Part shown: positions 56,301-63,929 of the stretch, in pieces
How positions within the stretch are numbered: the first letter of the stretch is position 1
Layout: every line of letters begins with the position of its first letter
Assembly (NCBI GenBank): GCA_016716505.1
Contig: JADJWF010000001.1
Location: 248,001 to 312,000, forward strand
DNA length: 64,000 nucleotides
Origin: Verrucomicrobiota bacterium
Lineage (GTDB): Bacteria > Verrucomicrobiota > Verrucomicrobiia > Limisphaerales > J093
Direction of reading: 5' to 3'
The notes under the pieces: generated by a model
Database searches by the model: none
What the model saw: only the letters and a program-made list of their open reading frames with translations
Told to the model about the DNA's origin: nothing
Translations under genes and position numbers: made by a program

Positions 56301-56504
56301 ATTGTCCTGCGCTGGGGCCAACTGCGCCTCAAAACGCTCGCGCTGACGCCCACGGGCGGGCTGAAGCCGCGGCGCGTGTCCGTGACCTTGGCGGGAATTC
56401 CCGTTGCCGCCTCGGTGGCGGGAGAGGACGGACGGCAGGCGGTGGAGTTCGAGCCGGAGATCACGGTGCTGGAAGGTCAGACGCTGATGGTCGAGCTCAG
56501 TTGA
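53331..56504 (+). CDS. Tat-exported GH116-family glycoside hydrolase with inserted beta domain
   Basis: A 1057-residue enzyme starting MKLPASPDSPLPRREFLKL at 53331; the twin-arginine signal supports Tat export, and the open frame upstream lacks one. An N-terminal beta-sandwich (IGMPVGGIGCGQVYLGGDGRLWHWDIFNQH) leads to an (alpha/alpha)6 barrel (~570–1000), as in GH116 beta-glucosidases, xylosidases and glucosylceramidases. The probable nucleophile is E597 (WGWEGVG) and the acid/base region is D712/D714 (GNQHNTLDTDWFGP), by comparison with the family. Residues ~267–417 are an inserted beta domain (FDDFERETHGDW to LDDVVFTDQP), similar to GH32-type C-terminal sandwiches. A linker at 54659–54690 has repetitive A-rich DNA. 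Beta-glucosidase or beta-xylosidase activity would fit the neighbouring xylan genes. Confidence 0.85.
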   Translation: MKLPASPDSPLPRREFLKLSSAAVGSLALSRLPAVAGPFTRADFEKLVPADKKLSPDWVRSLFARGTRTVYRGRDLEKIGMPVGGIGCGQVYLGGDGRLWHWDIFNQHIGTGPEHYAKPMTPQSPFDQGFALRLTSGGRSQVRALDRSGWTDIRFTGEYPLAFVEYRDPDAPVAVSLEAFSPFIPLNVDDSSLPATVMRYTVKNTSAERVEVEIAGWLENPVCRHSGQTRDVRRRNRVVRRTGFVALDCSAEAPPEDTGPKRPDIPFDDFERETHGDWTATGTAFGGGPVEMDKMPAYQGKVGGQGRRVINSHASAPGDDVSAKDAATGTLTSRPFTLERNFISFLVGGGSHAGRTCVNLLVDGEVVLTATGRNDNRMAPVVWDVRRWAGKTARLQVVDNESGGWGNISLDDVVFTDQPRRPAGPLAEETDFGTMTLALLARESDSRNQKSESDTGLAELPEGKLPEAVFNAVSGDQAVATAPFGRRLAGAVARRLALAPGESAEVVFVVAWHFANLRMDRLPPGRHYATRFDSALAVTEYLSRRFETLREQTHRWHATWYDSTLPYWFLDRTFLNTSILATSTCFRFANGRFWGWEGVGCCHGTCGHVWQYAHAVARLFPVLERDTRERVDFGLAQQPDGAIRFRAEFNDIPAVDGQAGTILRALREHQMTPDDAWLRRNWPGIRKALEWLIAKDGDGDGLIEGNQHNTLDTDWFGPVAWLSGMYLAALRAGEEMARIVGDDPFARRCREIFDRGQPKLVAELFDGEYFINKPDPKHLDAINSGTGCHIDQVFGQSWAWQVGLGRVLPEKETVSALKSLWRYNFTPDVGPYRAAYKAGRWYAMPGEGGLLMCTFPRSDWDYAQAKGRGPDWAAGYFNECMNGFEYQVAGHMLAQGLVMEGLAVTRMVHDRYHPSRRNPWNEIECGDHYARSMASYGVFLAACGYEYDGPRRRLGFAPRLTPEHFQCAFTAAEGWGTFSQQTEGSRLDCRIVLRWGQLRLKTLALTPTGGLKPRRVSVTLAGIPVAASVAGEDGRQAVEFEPEITVLEGQTLMVELS
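54659..54690 (+). repeat. TCAGAA micro-repeat inside the GH116 gene
   Basis: An abrupt AT-rich stretch holds tandem degenerate copies of (T/A)CAGAA(G/A)T: CAGACTCC, AGAAATCAGAAG, TCAGAATC. It is translated as SDSRNQKSESD, a hydrophilic linker between two domains. Its composition differs sharply from the flanking GC-rich codons. Confidence 0.5.
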
Positions 56505-56563
56505 CCGGCGACTGCTCGCGCTGGCGACGAGACGCGGCTTCCGCAAGGGATTCCAAAAGCGAG

Positions 56564-56591
56564 CGAGGGACGAACTGGCGTCCGTCCCTCG
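56564..56591. terminator. Probable bidirectional terminator between GH116 gene and xylA
   Basis: CGAGGGACG (56564–56572) and CGTCCCTCG (56583–56591) form a perfect 9-bp stem with a 10-nt loop between two convergent genes. On the minus strand it is followed by CTCGCTTTTGG, a short T-run that suits xylA, which ends 43 bp upstream. On the plus strand no T-run follows. Confidence 0.55.
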
Positions 56592-56633
56592 TCCAGCACT
56601 GGGGCGACTCGGGCTGCCCCCCGCGCCGCCGGC

Positions 56634-57950
56634 TCAGATGAATTCGTTGATGAGGTTTTCGAGGTATTCCTGGCGGCCACTCTCGTTGGTCGTCACTTCG
56701 CCCAGTTTCATGGCGTACTTCTCAAGTTCCTTGAAGCCGACCTTGCCCTTCTCGATGTCCTTGCCGATGCCGGTGTCCCAGGAGCGGTAACGATTCTTGA
56801 CGAACTGAGCGAGGCGACCGTCTTTGCGAATCGCCGCCGCGATCTTGAGCCCGCGGGCGAACGCATCCATGCCACCGATGTGGGCGTGGAAGAGGTCCAC
56901 CGGCTCGAAACTCTCGCGACGGCATTTGGCATCGAAATTTGTGCCGCCGGTCGTGAAGCCACCGTACTTCAAGATCGTGAGCATGATCTGAGTGGTGAGA
57001 TAAATGTCGGTGGGGAACTGGTCGGTATCCCAACCCAGCAGCAGATCACCGGTGTTGGCATCAATGCTGCCCAGAGCCCCCGCGGCGCCGGCCACCTCGA
57101 GATCGTGCTGCATGGTGTGGCCGGCCAGGGTGGCGTGATTGGTCTCGATATTGAGCTTCAGATGGCGCATCAGGCCGTACTCGCGGAGGAAGTTGAGGCA
57201 CGCCGCGGCGTCGCTGTCGTACTGGTGCTTGGTGGGTTCCTTGGGCTTGGGTTCGATGTAGAACTGGCCCTTGAAGCCGATTTCTTTCTTCCAATCCACA
57301 GCCATGTGGAGAAACGCCGCCAGATGATCCAGTTCCCGCTTCATGTTCGTGTTCAGCAGCGTGGAATAGCCTTCGCGTCCACCCCAGAACACGTAGCCGG
57401 CGCCGTCCAGTTCGTGGGTGACCTCGATGGCTTTCTTCACCTGCGCGGCCGCGAAGGCGAAGACGTCCGCGTTGCAGCTCGTGGCCGCTCCATGCATGTA
57501 GCGCGGATGGACGAAGAGACAGGCGGTGCCCCAAAGGAGGCCGACGCCAGTATCCTTTTGGTACTTCTTCAACTCCTTCACCACGCGGTCGAGGTTTTTG
57601 TTCGTCTCGACGAGGTTCTTCCCTTCCGGGGCAACATCCCGATCGTGAAAGGCGTAGAACGGCACCCCCAGCTTCTGGCAAAACTCGAACAGCACGGGTA
57701 CGCGTTTGAGTGCCATGGCCAACGAGTCCGTGCCGTCTTCCCAGGGCCGCTGCCACGCGCGGGTCATGCTGAACATGTCCGCGCCGATCCCGCGCATAGT
57801 GTGCCAGTACACCACTGAGAAGCGCAGGTGCTCCTTCATGGTTTTACCTTCAACGACTTCGTCAGGGTTGTAGTGCTTGAAGGCGAGCGGGTTCTTGGAG
57901 TCGGGCCCTTCGTACTTGATGGCGGGAATGCCGGGGAAGAACTCTTTCAT
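56634..57950 (-). CDS. xylA: Xylose isomerase
   Basis: A 438-residue cytoplasmic TIM-barrel enzyme that converts D-xylose to D-xylulose (also glucose to fructose) with two divalent metals. Catalytic H102 and D105 are in YAFHDRDVAPEG. Later metal-ligand segments include QFYIEPKPKEPTKHQYD (Glu and Lys), NIETNHATLAGH (Glu, His), GSIDANTGD and GWDTDQFPTD (Asp), and HAHIGGMDAFARGL. Length is that of the class II (~440-residue) isomerases, with the extra N-terminal MKEFFPGIPAIKYEGPDSKNPLAF typical of them. It converges on the GH116 gene and is the only intracellular xylose-catabolic enzyme visible; xylulokinase is not in the window. Confidence 0.96.
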   Translation of the reverse strand: MKEFFPGIPAIKYEGPDSKNPLAFKHYNPDEVVEGKTMKEHLRFSVVYWHTMRGIGADMFSMTRAWQRPWEDGTDSLAMALKRVPVLFEFCQKLGVPFYAFHDRDVAPEGKNLVETNKNLDRVVKELKKYQKDTGVGLLWGTACLFVHPRYMHGAATSCNADVFAFAAAQVKKAIEVTHELDGAGYVFWGGREGYSTLLNTNMKRELDHLAAFLHMAVDWKKEIGFKGQFYIEPKPKEPTKHQYDSDAAACLNFLREYGLMRHLKLNIETNHATLAGHTMQHDLEVAGAAGALGSIDANTGDLLLGWDTDQFPTDIYLTTQIMLTILKYGGFTTGGTNFDAKCRRESFEPVDLFHAHIGGMDAFARGLKIAAAIRKDGRLAQFVKNRYRSWDTGIGKDIEKGKVGFKELEKYAMKLGEVTTNESGRQEYLENLINEFI

Positions 57951-58193
57951 CGTGCGTCAAATGATTGTTGTGGTTTCGTGAGGTCCGGGAATCTCGAGGA
58001 TGGCCCGGCGTCGCCGGGAAGGTATGCGGCCCGGTTGGCGGCTGACAAGAATGGACTTCACGCGGGCGGATGGAGGCGTGGCGCAGCATTCGGCAACCTG
58101 CTACCGAATTCCAAGCGGCCGCGCTGCGGGGGCCGCTACGCGGGAAAGCTGCTCCGCGTGGGTGTGAGGGAAATGGGATCAGCCCGGAACCGG

Positions 58194-59186
58194 TCAAATC
58201 CCGGCAACGACCGGGTTTTCGACCATTCGGGGGCCACCGGCGAAAAAGCGCTCGGCCATTGCCAGTGCCTCGGGCAGGCCACGCGCGTTGCCCACCGACA
58301 CCCAGAAGTGATGGCCAAAGGCGAAGTTGGCAGCGAAGTACTTCGTCAGTGACTGGACCCGGCGCAGTGCGGTCAAAGGCGGGAAGTCTTCGGCGATGTA
58401 ATCGTACAGGCGTCGCCAGATGGTGGCTGAATCGGGCGCGGGCGCGCCGTCCCAGCCAGCCAACAGCCACGGGCGCGCGAGCAACATGCGACCGAACATC
58501 ACCGCGCGGGCTGGCTGGAGATGAGTGGCGAGGCCTTCGACTTGTTGTCGCGACACGAGGTCTCCGTTGGCAATGATCGGCAGTCGAGTGACCGAAGCGG
58601 CCCACGGGAACAGTTCGTGGCGCGCCCGCCGCCGGAACTTGTCCTCAAAGAAACGGGGATGGAGAGTTACGGCATCGAAGCCTGCGTCCTCCAACACGCG
58701 CAGGCGCTCAGTAAAACGCGACTCCCAGTCGGGACGGCGGCTGCCCAGCCGCACCTTCGCCAGCAACGGGCCGGGCCAGGCACGGCGCGCTTCCCGGGCC
58801 ACCAATGTGAGGGCTTCCAAGTTTTCAAACAGCGCACTGCCGGCCTCCGTGGCCCGCACCGAGAAGGCATCGCAGGCGAGATTGAGATCCACCGCCTCGA
58901 CGCCGTGGGCGCCGAGACGGTCCATCACGCGATTCAAAGGATCGCCCGCGCGCACCATCAGTTGGAAAACGACACGACGCTCGACGGCGTGCCGCCGCAA
59001 CCAAGGCGAGCGTTGAAAATCTTCCCCGAGAATCTGCCGGGCGGCGAGCATCTCCGTCCACACTGCCCCGCAGCCGCCCAGTTCGGCCAGCAAGCGCCGG
59101 AAGGCGCTGTGCGTGAAACCCGCCAGGGGCGCGGAAAAACGCGCAGGGGCGAACCGAATCCCGCGGATGATGCACTCGTCGAACAT
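58194..59186 (-). CDS. tRNA-dihydrouridine synthase (Dus family)
   Basis: A 330-residue FMN-dependent enzyme that reduces specific uridines in the tRNA D-loop. The N-terminal TIM barrel shows FSAPLAGFTHSAFRRLLAELGG and VWTEMLAARQILG. The catalytic cysteine appears as C105 in DLNLACDAFSVRATEAGSAL, a divergent form of the usual N-x-G-C-P motif. FMN-phosphate contacts lie in VKVRLGSR-like and IIANGDLVS segments (here AKVRLG and LPIIANGDLVS), then AVMFGRMLLARPWLL. The C-terminal helical domain recognises tRNA. The altered motif places it in a minor Dus subgroup. It is 243 bp upstream of xylA on the same strand and is probably independent. Confidence 0.85.
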   Translation of the reverse strand: MFDECIIRGIRFAPARFSAPLAGFTHSAFRRLLAELGGCGAVWTEMLAARQILGEDFQRSPWLRRHAVERRVVFQLMVRAGDPLNRVMDRLGAHGVEAVDLNLACDAFSVRATEAGSALFENLEALTLVAREARRAWPGPLLAKVRLGSRRPDWESRFTERLRVLEDAGFDAVTLHPRFFEDKFRRRARHELFPWAASVTRLPIIANGDLVSRQQVEGLATHLQPARAVMFGRMLLARPWLLAGWDGAPAPDSATIWRRLYDYIAEDFPPLTALRRVQSLTKYFAANFAFGHHFWVSVGNARGLPEALAMAERFFAGGPRMVENPVVAGI

Positions 59187-59399
59187 CGGTCGAGCCTACC
59201 CGATTTCCCAAACCGCCGCACCGGTAATGGCCAGTTCGATACGGGTTGGCGCCGGGGCATACCGCTCCCAGACCCTGTTCGTCGCGCGGCGGCCCGGCTT
59301 TTGTCGCCCCCTTGTGTTTGCGTTTGACGCCGCTCCGCCGCGCCAGTGTATTCCCTCCGCAGCGAGAGTGCCGGCATGGTGCCGGCCCGCTTCTTCATC

Positions 59400-60287
59400 A
59401 TGAAAACCACAATGTCCCGTCGTACAGTCCTCAAAACGTCGGCCGCCGCGGTGGCGGCGGCAACGTTGTCCCGTCGCCTCGGCGCCGCCGAAGCGGCCCA
59501 ACTCAAGGGCAACATCAACCACTCCGTCTGCAAGTGGTGTTACGGAAACATCCCCCTGGACGAATTCTGTGTGGCCGCAAAAGGAATGGGGATCAAGTCG
59601 GTCGAACTCCTGACGGTGGACGACTTCCCGACCCTCAAGAAGCACGGCCTTGTCTGCGCAATGGTCAGCGGCGTGCCGGGCGGCATTTCCAACGGTCTCA
59701 ATCGCGTTGAAAACCACGACAAGATCGTCGCGTTTTTCGAAAAGACAGCGCCGCTGGTGGCGGCGGCCGGGTTTAAGAACATCATCTGCTTCTCCGGCGA
59801 TCGGAAGGGCATGTCGGACGAGGAGGGGCTGGAGAACTGCGCCAAGGGGCTGAAGCGGGTGGCCCGCATTTGCGAGCAACACGGGGTGGTGGCGGTGATG
59901 GAGCTGCTCAACAGCCGCGTGGACCACCCGGATTACATGTGCGATCGGACGGCGTGGGGCGTCGCGCTCTGCAAACGGGTGGGGTCGGAGCATTTCAAGC
60001 TGCTGTACGACATCTACCACATGCAAATCATGGAGGGCGATGTCATCCGTACGATCAAAGGTGATCCCGGCAAGAAGATCGAGGCAGCCGCGCCGTACAT
60101 CGCCCACTACCACACGGGCGGCAACCCGGGCCGCAATGAGATTGATGAGACCCAAGAGCTGAACTACCCGGCGATCATGCGCGCGATCGTGGCGACCGGG
60201 TTCAAGGGCTTCGTGGCGCAAGAGTTCATTCCCAAGCGCGACCCGCTGACTTCGCTACGACAGGGCGTTATGATCTGCGACGTCTGA
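59400..60287 (+). CDS. Tat-exported hydroxypyruvate-isomerase-like TIM barrel protein
   Basis: A 295-residue protein of the xylose-isomerase-like/AP endonuclease 2 barrel superfamily, closest in motif to hydroxypyruvate isomerase (Hyi). The start at 59400 gives a twin-arginine signal (MSRRTVLKTSAAAVAAATLS). Family segments include NHSVCKWCYGNIPLDEFC, VELLTVDDFP, HGVVAVMELLNSRVDHPDYMCD (metal-binding Glu and His), KLLYDIYHMQIMEGD (Asp and His), HYHTGGNPGRNEID and FKGFVAQEFIP. These support an intact metal site. The physiological substrate is unknown, and export to the periplasm argues against a simple central-metabolism role. Confidence 0.87.
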   Translation: MKTTMSRRTVLKTSAAAVAAATLSRRLGAAEAAQLKGNINHSVCKWCYGNIPLDEFCVAAKGMGIKSVELLTVDDFPTLKKHGLVCAMVSGVPGGISNGLNRVENHDKIVAFFEKTAPLVAAAGFKNIICFSGDRKGMSDEEGLENCAKGLKRVARICEQHGVVAVMELLNSRVDHPDYMCDRTAWGVALCKRVGSEHFKLLYDIYHMQIMEGDVIRTIKGDPGKKIEAAAPYIAHYHTGGNPGRNEIDETQELNYPAIMRAIVATGFKGFVAQEFIPKRDPLTSLRQGVMICDV

Positions 60288-60316
60288 GCCGCGACACAAT
60301 TACGTTGGCTGCGAGC

Positions 60317-60340
60317 AGGCGCCCTTCGGGGCGCCTTTTC
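60317..60340 (+). terminator. Intrinsic terminator with UUCG loop
   Basis: AGGCGCCC (60317–60324) and GGGCGCCT (60329–60336) form an 8-bp stem closed by a TTCG tetraloop and followed by TTTC. It lies 30 bp after the TIM-barrel gene. Confidence 0.85.
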
Positions 60341-60357
60341 TGCGCCCACGAACCGGC

Positions 60358-60397
60358 GCGGAGAAATAAGAAGGGCTGGCCTTGCGGCCAGCCCTTC
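60358..60397 (-). terminator. Intrinsic terminator of the OmcB-like lipoprotein gene
   Basis: GAAGGGCTGGCC (60370–60381) and GGCCAGCCCTTC (60386–60397) form a perfect 12-bp stem with a TTGC loop. On the minus strand it is followed by TTATTTCTCC and lies 23 bp beyond the stop at 60420. Confidence 0.85.
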
Positions 60398-60419
60398 GTG
60401 TCAAACTGGATGACCCAGA

Positions 60420-62081
60420 TTAGTACGACGTCGTGGACTCGATCTCAACGATCGGCGTCTGACGCGCGCGCGTGGTCACTTGGAACTCGACGCGGTTGTC
60501 ACCGATGGTAGTGGCCTTGCCCTTCACGGTGTAGGTGATCGTCTGCTTGAGCGGCAGGCGAGCCACCGGCGCCCAGGTAACGGTCTTGCCGCTGACCTGG
60601 CCGTTGTTGGACGGCGCGAGCGGCGTGATGCCATCCGGGAACACCGCCTTGACGGTCACGTCCTGCAGGTCAAGCCCGCCACCTTGGTTGGTCACCTTGA
60701 TGGTGTAGGTCGTTTCTTCACCCACCTGGATCGGATCCGGATCATCAACCACCTCAACGAGGATCGCGTTGATGCCCTGGATCACCACGCTGCAGGAGGT
60801 GGTGGCCGGGTCGGCGCAGACACCCTTGGTCGTGGCGTTGAAGGCGTAGTTGCCGGCATTCGCCGCCACGAAGGTCGCGCAGACCTTCTTGCTGGCGCCC
60901 GGAGCGAGCGAGCCGAGGTTCCACGTGGCAGTACTACCGCTGGCGGTGCCGCCTTCGGTCGCGGACCGGAAGGTCACGCCAGCCGGGATCGCCACGTCGA
61001 GGACAGTGTTGGCCGAGGCGGCGTTACCCGTGTTCTTGACCTCCCAGCAAACCTGGAACGGCCGGCCGAAGAATTCGGTGAACTTCAAGCCTTCGATCTC
61101 CTTGTCCGGCGGCACCGTGCAGGCCACGGCCAAGGCCGGTTTCACTACCGTCACCGACGCCCGTGCGGCCGCCTCGACGCCTTCGGCCGAGGTCGCCTTG
61201 GCCGGGTTCTCAAACGAGCCCGTGCGGGAGGCCTTCGCGACGAACGAGAATTCCTTCGACTGGCCCGGAGCGAGCGTGCCCGCGTCGAACGAGGCCGTGT
61301 TCTGTCCCGCGTCGGTCGTCAAACCCGCCGGCAGGGAGTCGGTGACGCGCACGTTCGTCAACTGGCTGCTGCCCGTGTTCTTCACCACCAGCTTGACCGG
61401 GATTGGATCGCACTGCACGACCTGCGCCGGCATGGTCTTCTCCAACGCGATCGCCGGCTTCACGACCAGGATGGTGTCGCAGATGACGGGCTTGAATGAA
61501 GCGGTGCAGCAGCCGCGGATCGTGCCGGGCTCATCGGCGCGGCCACGCACCCGGATTTCCTTGGTCTGCTTCGGGGCCAGTTCACCCAGATTCCAAGTCG
61601 CCTCATTGGCGCCCATCTGAGACGGTTCAGGCGTGGCGCTGCTGGCCTTGAAATTGGGGGTGTGGTCGCACGTGACGGTCACGTCTTGCAGCGTCAGGTC
61701 GGTCAGGTTGCTGACCTTGTACACGACCTCGAACTCTTTGCCGGCCAACACCTGGACGGGCAGGGTCTTCTCAACCAGCAGCGCACTGGTCCGGCGGTCG
61801 CCGGTCGGGAAAGCCGCTGAAGAGGTCTTGAATCCGGTGGGGGCAGGAGCCGGAGCGGGTTCGGCGGTCGTCACCTGGCGAGGCGCAGGCGGAGGTTCTT
61901 CCGCTTTGAACTCCTGCGTGGCTCGAATGGGGTGTCCGTGAGTGGGATCCTGGCAGAACGGATTATGAGGTTCCGAGCCGGACCAAGAACCGCCGCTCTT
62001 GGACGCACAGCCAGTCAGAAAGACGGCCAGCGCCGCCGTTCCGACCAAGCCCAAGGTTTTGAAGTACTGAGGTATTGTCAT
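60420..62081 (-). CDS. Cysteine-rich DUF11 lipoprotein similar to chlamydial OmcB
   Basis: A 553-residue outer-envelope lipoprotein with a lipobox ending at C25 (LAVFLTGC). A Pro/Ala linker (PAPAPAPTG) precedes four or so DUF11-type Ig-like repeats, with cores such as LQDVTVTCDHTPNFK, LTNVRVTDSLPAGLTT, ANTVLDVAIPAGVTF and LQDVTVKAVFPDGITPL. Most repeats carry cysteines; I count 12 in all (TCDH, GCCTA, ICDT, QCDP, ACTV, VCWE, VCAT, VCAD, SCSV and others). This layout matches the chlamydial 60-kDa cysteine-rich protein OmcB, which forms a disulfide network in place of peptidoglycan strength. A structural envelope role is likely here. The gene is single, with its own terminator. Confidence 0.82.
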   Translation of the reverse strand: MTIPQYFKTLGLVGTAALAVFLTGCASKSGGSWSGSEPHNPFCQDPTHGHPIRATQEFKAEEPPPAPRQVTTAEPAPAPAPTGFKTSSAAFPTGDRRTSALLVEKTLPVQVLAGKEFEVVYKVSNLTDLTLQDVTVTCDHTPNFKASSATPEPSQMGANEATWNLGELAPKQTKEIRVRGRADEPGTIRGCCTASFKPVICDTILVVKPAIALEKTMPAQVVQCDPIPVKLVVKNTGSSQLTNVRVTDSLPAGLTTDAGQNTASFDAGTLAPGQSKEFSFVAKASRTGSFENPAKATSAEGVEAAARASVTVVKPALAVACTVPPDKEIEGLKFTEFFGRPFQVCWEVKNTGNAASANTVLDVAIPAGVTFRSATEGGTASGSTATWNLGSLAPGASKKVCATFVAANAGNYAFNATTKGVCADPATTSCSVVIQGINAILVEVVDDPDPIQVGEETTYTIKVTNQGGGLDLQDVTVKAVFPDGITPLAPSNNGQVSGKTVTWAPVARLPLKQTITYTVKGKATTIGDNRVEFQVTTRARQTPIVEIESTTSY

Positions 62082-62323
62082 TTCGTTTGATTGGTTGAGT
62101 TCGCCTACGTGGCCTCAGACGGTAGCCAAGCCGGCCGAGGAGTCAAACGATTTGAACCCGCTGGAATTTGGACGTCCGTACGCCGCCAACTGGCCTAATG
62201 ATTCCAGCTTGTCGTCAGAAGCCGGACGCAGTACAAGATTGCCCATGAAGCCGCTGCCTAATCCCACTGCGGAGAGTCGGCTTTGGTTGGGGCTCCCCCT
62301 CCGTTCATTTCGAAAGGCATTCC

Positions 62324-63892
62324 ATGAAACGTTTCCTCCCCCGCGAATGTGACGGCTGCCCGATGAATCGGCGCCGATTTCTGACGCGCAGTAGCGCCGC
62401 GACGGTCGGGGCGCTCGGTTGGCTGCGCTCACACCAGTGGCTCGAGGCCGCCGATTCGCCGGCGGAACGGACGCGCATCCGCGTCATTTACGCTCTGCAC
62501 GCGCCGCAGCAGCCCGGCCCGGACTGGCCCAACCAGGGCTTCGATTTCCGGCCGGTGATGGAACGGGTGGACCAAGCGTTGGCAACACGTTGCGCGGGAT
62601 TTGATTTCCTGTCTTCCACCGCCACCGGTCCGGAGCAGGCAAAGCAGATCCTCGATGCTGACCAAGCCGCCAACCGGGTGGACGGCTACCTCGTGTACCA
62701 GATGAACTGCTGGAATCAGGTGGTCCAGACCATCGCGACCAGCGGCAAGCCGGTGCTGTATGCGGACTTCCAGTATGGCGGCAGCGGCGGGTTTCTCGTG
62801 TACAATGCCGCGTTTCTCCGCAACAAGGCGGCCAACGTCGGTTTCGTCGCTTCCTCAAATCTGGGCGACCTGGTGGAGGCGGTGAAGTGTTTTGCGCTGG
62901 TGACGCGCGGCGGTAGCGTCTCGGAATTCGTGGCGGCCACCGCTAACGTCCGCGCGAAACGGACGCCACGGGCAGGTGACCTGGCGACCCGTGCCGATGA
63001 CTTGGCGTGCCTGTCCACCGACGATTGCCTGCGCCAGATGAAGGCGTCTCGCGTCCTGGCAGTGCGGGACCAGAACGCCGGAGAGGAACCGTCCATCGCC
63101 GGCATTCCCGTGCAGAAAGTACCCTTCGCAGAGTTGAACGAAGCGTGGAAGAACGCGGACCGGGACGAGACCCGGGCCGTTGCCGACCGTTGGGAAAGCG
63201 CCGCCGCCAAAGTGGAAGGCGTTTCGCGCGAGACACTGGAGGCGTCCGCCGCGATGTACCTCGCGGAAAAGGCGTTGCTCAAGCGGCATCACGCCAACGC
63301 CATTACGATCAACTGCCTGGGTGGCTTCTACGGCGGCCACATTCACGCGTACCCGTGTCTTGGGTTCCACCAGTTGTTGAACGAGGGGCTCGTCGGCGGG
63401 TGCGAGTGCGATGTGCGCTCGGCCGCCACGATGGTCATCGGTTCGATTCTGACTCGCGGGCGCCCGGGCTATATCTCTGACCCGGTGATGGACTCGGCCA
63501 AGCGCCAGATCATCTACGCCCATTGCGTGGCGGCGAACCGGGCGTTTGGTCCGGCCGGCCCGGCGAATCCGTTTGAGATCCTGACGCATTCCGAGGACCG
63601 CCAGGGGGCTTCCGTGCGTTCGGTGCTGCCGACGGGCTACCTCACCACGACGCTCGAATTCGACCAGGGGCGGAAGGAGATTCTCTTGCATCAGGCCCGG
63701 GCCGTGGACAACGACCCCGACGACCGCGCCTGCCGCACCAAGCTTTGCGCCGAGCCGCTGGGCGATTTCGAGAAGCTCTTCCGCGAGTGGGATCACTGGG
63801 GCTGGCATCGCGTGACGTTTTACGGCGATCTCAAGGCTCCCATTTACGCACTCGCCGACGCGCTCGGCTGGCGGGTGGTAGAGGAAGCCTGA
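62324..63892 (+). CDS. Tat-exported fucose-isomerase-like protein
   Basis: A 522-residue protein whose C-terminal half has the L-fucose/L-arabinose isomerase fold, with TINCLGGFYGGHIHAYPCLGFHQLLNEG, GGCECDVRSAATMVIGSILTRGRPGYISDP and IYAHCVAANRAFGP. The family's metal-binding Glu, Asp and His positions are plausibly E and D in the CECD segment and H in YAHC. The ATG at 62324 has AAAGG 6 bp upstream. The leader carries an unusual ECDGC pair before the twin-arginine signal MNRRRFLTRSSAATVG, so the Tat n-region is longer than normal; a start at 62363 is possible. The substrate is unknown and export suggests a non-canonical role. Confidence 0.78.
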   Translation: MKRFLPRECDGCPMNRRRFLTRSSAATVGALGWLRSHQWLEAADSPAERTRIRVIYALHAPQQPGPDWPNQGFDFRPVMERVDQALATRCAGFDFLSSTATGPEQAKQILDADQAANRVDGYLVYQMNCWNQVVQTIATSGKPVLYADFQYGGSGGFLVYNAAFLRNKAANVGFVASSNLGDLVEAVKCFALVTRGGSVSEFVAATANVRAKRTPRAGDLATRADDLACLSTDDCLRQMKASRVLAVRDQNAGEEPSIAGIPVQKVPFAELNEAWKNADRDETRAVADRWESAAAKVEGVSRETLEASAAMYLAEKALLKRHHANAITINCLGGFYGGHIHAYPCLGFHQLLNEGLVGGCECDVRSAATMVIGSILTRGRPGYISDPVMDSAKRQIIYAHCVAANRAFGPAGPANPFEILTHSEDRQGASVRSVLPTGYLTTTLEFDQGRKEILLHQARAVDNDPDDRACRTKLCAEPLGDFEKLFREWDHWGWHRVTFYGDLKAPIYALADALGWRVVEEA

Positions 63893-63902
63893 CCCTGGGC
63901 GT

Positions 63903-63929
63903 CGGGGCCTTCGTTCGGGCCCCGTTTTC
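63903..63929 (+). terminator. Intrinsic terminator after the fucose-isomerase-like gene
   Basis: CGGGGCC (63903–63909) and GGCCCCG (63918–63924) form a 7-bp stem with an 8-nt loop, followed by TTTTC. It lies 10 bp beyond the stop codon at 63892. Confidence 0.8.
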
